This document shows positions 5,423-7,392 of a stretch of DNA of 7,392 nucleotides, one piece after another. Position numbers and translations under genes: made by a program. The stretch covers positions 1-7,392 of the forward strand of contig JACRON010000082.1 in the NCBI GenBank assembly GCA_016214425.1, written 5' to 3'. Below the pieces are notes generated by a model, which saw only the letters and a program-made list of their open reading frames with translations, had not been told where the DNA came from and searched no databases. Numbering within the stretch: the first letter of the stretch is position 1; every line of letters starts with the position of its first letter. Origin of the DNA: Nitrospirota bacterium (GTDB lineage: Bacteria; Nitrospirota; CAKKRA01; 9FT-COMBO-42-15).

Positions 5423-5800
5423 TTAGTAACCCTCCTCAAGTCCCTCCAGCTCCTCTTCGCTGAAGCCATAATAATGGCCTATCTCGTGATAGACCACCTC
5501 CTTTATTGTTTTTTTTATCTCATTCCTGTTTTTGCTCATATTTTCAATTGGGCCCTGATAAAGCGTTATGGCATCTGGAAGTGCAAAGTTATAATTGGTC
5601 CCCCTCTCTGGCATGGGAATTCCCCTGTAAAGACCTAATAAACCATATCTGGAGGATATTTCCATTTCATCCAAAACCTCTTTAGAAGGCCACTCTTCAA
5701 TAATAATCTCAACATTCTCCATCTTCTCCCTTAAAACGCGCGGCAATTCCTTTATCGCCTCATTGATTATATCTTCAAACTCCTGTCTCTTTAATGACAT
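5423..5800 (-). CDS. Zincin_1-type metallopeptidase family protein, 125 aa
   Basis: A small predicted zinc metallopeptidase of the Zincin_1 (minimal metallopeptidase) family. The zinc-binding motif H105-E106-I107-G108-H109 is near the C-terminus in the family pattern HEIGHYYGFSEEEL, with H105 and H109 as ligands and E106 as the general base. The third ligand is not certain from sequence. Before it come the typical G53-L54-L55-G56-L57-Y58-R59-G60-I61-P62 loop and D76-A77-I78-T79-L80-Y81, also family features. The 125-aa length is normal; no signal peptide, so cytoplasmic. Substrate is unknown for the family. The start has AAGG seven bases upstream and a strong promoter of its own. It is convergent with yihY and divergent from the histidine kinase, sharing a promoter region with the latter. 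Confidence 0.85.
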   Translation of the reverse strand: MSLKRQEFEDIINEAIKELPRVLREKMENVEIIIEEWPSKEVLDEMEISSRYGLLGLYRGIPMPERGTNYNFALPDAITLYQGPIENMSKNRNEIKKTIKEVVYHEIGHYYGFSEEELEGLEEGY

Positions 5801-5834
5801 ATTATGAAACCTTCATTAATTAAGTTTATAAAAT

Positions 5835-5863
5835 ATTATAGGTCTTTTCCTGTATTTTGTGAA
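5835..5863 (-). promoter_or_regulatory. Promoter of the metallopeptidase gene
   Basis: On the minus strand -35 TTCACA (5863-5858, 5 of 6 consensus), a 17-bp spacer and a perfect -10 TATAAT (5840-5835) lie 34 bases before the ATG at 5800. Its -35 overlaps the -35 of the promoter facing the other way. Confidence 0.6.
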
Positions 5864-5885
5864 GAAATTAATCTTCAGCTATAAT
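5857..5885 (+). promoter_or_regulatory. Promoter of the histidine kinase, divergent and overlapping
   Basis: -35 TTGTGA (5857-5862, 4 of 6 consensus), a 17-bp spacer and a perfect -10 TATAAT (5880-5885). The inverted repeat GAAGA/TCTTC with a 6-base centre (5861-5876) runs from the -35 into the spacer and would be a suitable operator for both directions. The leader to the first possible start is about 37 bases. Confidence 0.55.
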
Positions 5886-5928
5886 TCTCCTGTGCGCATG
5901 AAGGAATAACCTTGTTTGATTAAAAAAT

Positions 5929-7101
5929 ATGGTTATGTTATCATTCAAACGATTATTAGGTTGTATTATGAAGGAAGATGGAACTAAACAGGTCATTTTA
6001 TATAGCATCCTGTTAACCATTGGGATATTCATATTTGACCTTTTAACGCCATTGGGCGTTGCAGGCGGTGTGCCTTATGTTGCCGTGGTACTGATTTCAT
6101 TCTATCTGCCAAGACGCCGCTATACAGTTATCGCCGGAATAGTTGGAACAATATTAACCATCCTCGGCTTTTTTCTCTCGCCCACTGCGCCCCCTGGAAT
6201 AAAATTGTGGATAGTCCTTATAAATCGCTCCCTTGCCCTCTTTGTAATATGGTCAGCAGTAATATTGGTCACAAAATACAAGGGCTCTTTAAGGCTCATA
6301 AAAGAGGATGAAGAGGCGCTCAGGCAGGCTCACAGCGATTTAAAAAGATATGCAGATGAATTAAAACGTTCAAATGCAGAGCTGGAACAATTTGCCTATG
6401 TGGCATCACATGACCTGCAGGAGCCATTGAGGATGGTATCCAGCTTTACACAACTCTTGTCAAAACGATACAAAGACAAATTGGATACTGATGCGAGTGA
6501 GTTCATCTCATATGCAGTAGAAGGCGCTAATCGCATGCAGAGGCTGATTAATAACCTGTTAAGCTATTCAAGGATAAATACAAAGGGAAAACCTTTTGAG
6601 GAGACGGACTGCGAGGAGATTCTTGGCCATGTCCGCGCCAATCTGCATGTGGCTATTGAAAAGAGCGGCGCCTTAATTACGAATGACCATTTGCCAATAG
6701 TAATGGGAGATGCCTCACAGCTAATGCGGCTATTTCAAAACCTCATTGACAATGCCGTCAAGTTTTCAGACAAAGAAGCGCCACGCATCCATGTGTCAGC
6801 AGAGGCAAAGGATAACGAATGGCTATTTTCAGTGCGTGACAATGGCATTGGCATTGACCCGCAATACCATGAACGTATCTTCTTAATCTTCCAGCGCCTT
6901 CATGGCAAGGAAGAGTATCCAGGCACAGGCATCGGCCTTGCTATATGCAAGAGGATCGTGGAGCGACATGGAGGAAGAATCTGGGTAGAGCAAGGGCCGC
7001 AAAATGGCACTGTTTTTTATTTTACAATACCAATAGGCGTTCACAAAAGTGACGCCTTGATTACACCGATTACAAAAGCGGATTACACAGATAAAGACTA
7101 A
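5929..7101 (+). CDS. Membrane sensor histidine kinase, phytochrome-kinase type, 390 aa
   Basis: The sensor half of a two-component system in the inner membrane. Residues about 22-115 hold three to four hydrophobic segments (near 22-42, 46-60, 66-84, 93-115) with a P-P-G-I-K-x-W-x(3)-I-N-R-S-L-A module seen in small membrane-bound kinases. No extracytoplasmic domain is present, so the membrane part or a partner must sense. A coiled-coil linker (about 120-153) leads to the dimerisation/phosphoacceptor helix F-A-Y-V-A-S-H161-D-L-Q-E-P-L-R, with H161 phosphorylated. The ATPase domain has N-L-I-D-N-A-V-K-F-S (N box), D-N-G-I-G-I-D (G1), I-F-Q-R-L-H (F box) and G-T-G-I-G-L-A-I-C (G2). The HDLQEPLR style is that of phytochrome-like kinases, which fits the Rcp1-like regulator downstream. 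The start is uncertain: ATG 5929 lacks a Shine-Dalgarno; ATG 5968 (377 aa) has AGG seven bases before it. The last codons lie in repeats. Confidence 0.9.
   Translation: MVMLSFKRLLGCIMKEDGTKQVILYSILLTIGIFIFDLLTPLGVAGGVPYVAVVLISFYLPRRRYTVIAGIVGTILTILGFFLSPTAPPGIKLWIVLINRSLALFVIWSAVILVTKYKGSLRLIKEDEEALRQAHSDLKRYADELKRSNAELEQFAYVASHDLQEPLRMVSSFTQLLSKRYKDKLDTDASEFISYAVEGANRMQRLINNLLSYSRINTKGKPFEETDCEEILGHVRANLHVAIEKSGALITNDHLPIVMGDASQLMRLFQNLIDNAVKFSDKEAPRIHVSAEAKDNEWLFSVRDNGIGIDPQYHERIFLIFQRLHGKEEYPGTGIGLAICKRIVERHGGRIWVEQGPQNGTVFYFTIPIGVHKSDALITPITKADYTDKD
7035..7057 (+). repeat. GC-rich hairpin in the kinase 3' end
   Basis: AGGCGT-T-CAC (7035-7044) pairs with GTGACGCCT (7049-7057) around an AAAA loop, a 9-bp stem with one bulged T. 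It lies in the last codons of the kinase, just before the larger inverted repeat at 7059-7141. It may be a coding coincidence, or part of a structured mRNA end. Confidence 0.45.
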
Positions 7102-7141
7102 TTTTTAATCGGTGTAATCGTTTTTTTAAATCTGTGTAATC
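7059..7141 (+). repeat. Interlocked inverted repeats A-B-A'-B' between kinase and regulator
   Basis: A is GATTACACCGATT (7059-7071), B is GATTACACAGAT (7081-7092), A' is AATCGGTGTAATC (7107-7119) and B' is ATCTGTGTAATC (7130-7141). A/A' match perfectly over 13 bases and B/B' over 12. Because the order is A-B-A'-B', the two stems cannot form together except as a pseudoknot. A and B share GATTACAC, so nested A/B' plus B/A' pairing of 8 bp each is the other choice. A' is followed by G and seven Ts (7121-7127), giving the A/A' stem a terminator look. The first half encodes the kinase tail (ITPITKADYTDKD); the rest fills the gap to the regulator, whose Shine-Dalgarno follows 11 bases later. It may be a dispersed repeat, an attenuator between the two genes, or both. 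Confidence 0.65.
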
Positions 7142-7167
7142 ATAGTTTTTAAGAGGAGGCAAATCAG

Positions 7168-7392
7168 ATGAATGAAGGAGACAATAGCAGGCTTGTAGAA
7201 ATCTTGCTGGTAGAGGATAACCCGGCTGATGTACGTTTAACAAAGGAGGCATTTAAGGATGCCAAGATGCTCAATAATTTGAGCGTGGTAAGCGACGGTG
7301 TTGAGGCTATAGCCTTTCTTCGGCGACAGGATAAGTATAAAGCCGCGCCCAGGCCAGATATTATTCTGCTTGACCTGAATCTGCCCAAAAAA
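7168..7392 (+). CDS. Response regulator, Rcp1-like, cut by the window edge
   Basis: The N-terminal 75 residues of a receiver domain, open to the last base of the window. It begins M-N-E-G-D-N-S-R and shows the receiver features in order: E11-I-L-L-V-E16-D17 (acidic pocket for Mg2+), N18-P-A-D-V-R-L-T (helix 1 start), S42-D43-G44-V-E-A (the SDG block typical of the Rcp1 group), and P63-D-I-I-L-L-D69-L-N-L-P with D69 the expected phosphoacceptor. Proteins of this type are usually single-domain regulators paired with phytochrome-like kinases, matching the gene just upstream, which is its probable partner. GAGGAGG at 7153-7159 is a strong ribosome site eight bases before the ATG. A terminator-like repeat in the 66-base gap may lower its transcription relative to the kinase. 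Whether an output domain follows cannot be seen. Confidence 0.88.
   Translation, partial: MNEGDNSRLVEILLVEDNPADVRLTKEAFKDAKMLNNLSVVSDGVEAIAFLRRQDKYKAAPRPDIILLDLNLPKK

Noticed and set aside
7164..7388. Minus-strand 74-codon frame over the response regulator
   Set aside because: The plus strand encodes a clear receiver domain with a strong Shine-Dalgarno, so this is its shadow.

Overview
The window reads as a chromosomal segment of a Gram-negative-type environmental bacterium of moderate-to-low G+C. The support is sigma70-like promoters, Shine-Dalgarno sites, a Der/YihY/metallopeptidase housekeeping block, a phytochrome-type two-component pair and a dispersed GTCATTCC-type hairpin repeat. The style recalls Nitrospirota or deltaproteobacterial genomes, but that placement is inference and low confidence.

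Left part (1-1848), accessory: a minus-strand YgiT/MqsA-type zinc-finger protein (106-363) has no visible toxin partner and a promoter placed so that its mRNA would be leaderless. Divergent from it is an AT-rich two-gene unit: a 61-residue lysine-rich unknown protein (547-732) followed by a Clp-fold serine protease of the SDH_sah family (775-1674). The unit has a promoter whose spacer contains a perfect 14-bp palindrome. Sample lines of the protease gene count at roughly 30% G+C, against about 45% for the genes to its right, which suggests acquisition.

Middle part (1849-2990), the main discovery: a minus-strand gene (1907-2860) is framed like an integron gene cassette. Its stop codon lies inside the outer box of a 64-bp attC-like folded site (1849-1912) with both consensus outer boxes, complementary inner boxes and two extrahelical bases. 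An exact GTTAGGC core box lies 21 nt before its start codon, behind a strong Shine-Dalgarno sequence. Further upstream is an attI-like box pair and a good outward promoter resembling a cassette promoter (Pc), but no integrase gene. The encoded protein looks like an N-terminal EVE/PUA-like modified-base reader fused to a C-terminal NucS-like PD-(D/E)XK nuclease. This would be a plausible one-gene, modification-dependent restriction (anti-phage) factor on a mobile cassette beside der.

Right part (3091-7392), core-like: der (ribosome-assembly GTPase) overlaps a yihY-family membrane protein by 4 nt. A 78-bp double-hairpin repeat follows. Then come a minus-strand Zincin_1 metallopeptidase and, divergent from it over a shared promoter region, a membrane histidine kinase. 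The kinase is followed by an Rcp1-like response regulator cut by the window edge. Between kinase and regulator lies an unusual interlocked inverted repeat (A-B-A'-B') with a T-run, possibly an attenuator.

No rRNA, tRNA, CRISPR array, transposase or integrase gene was seen. No stretch above 300 bases lacks a gene.
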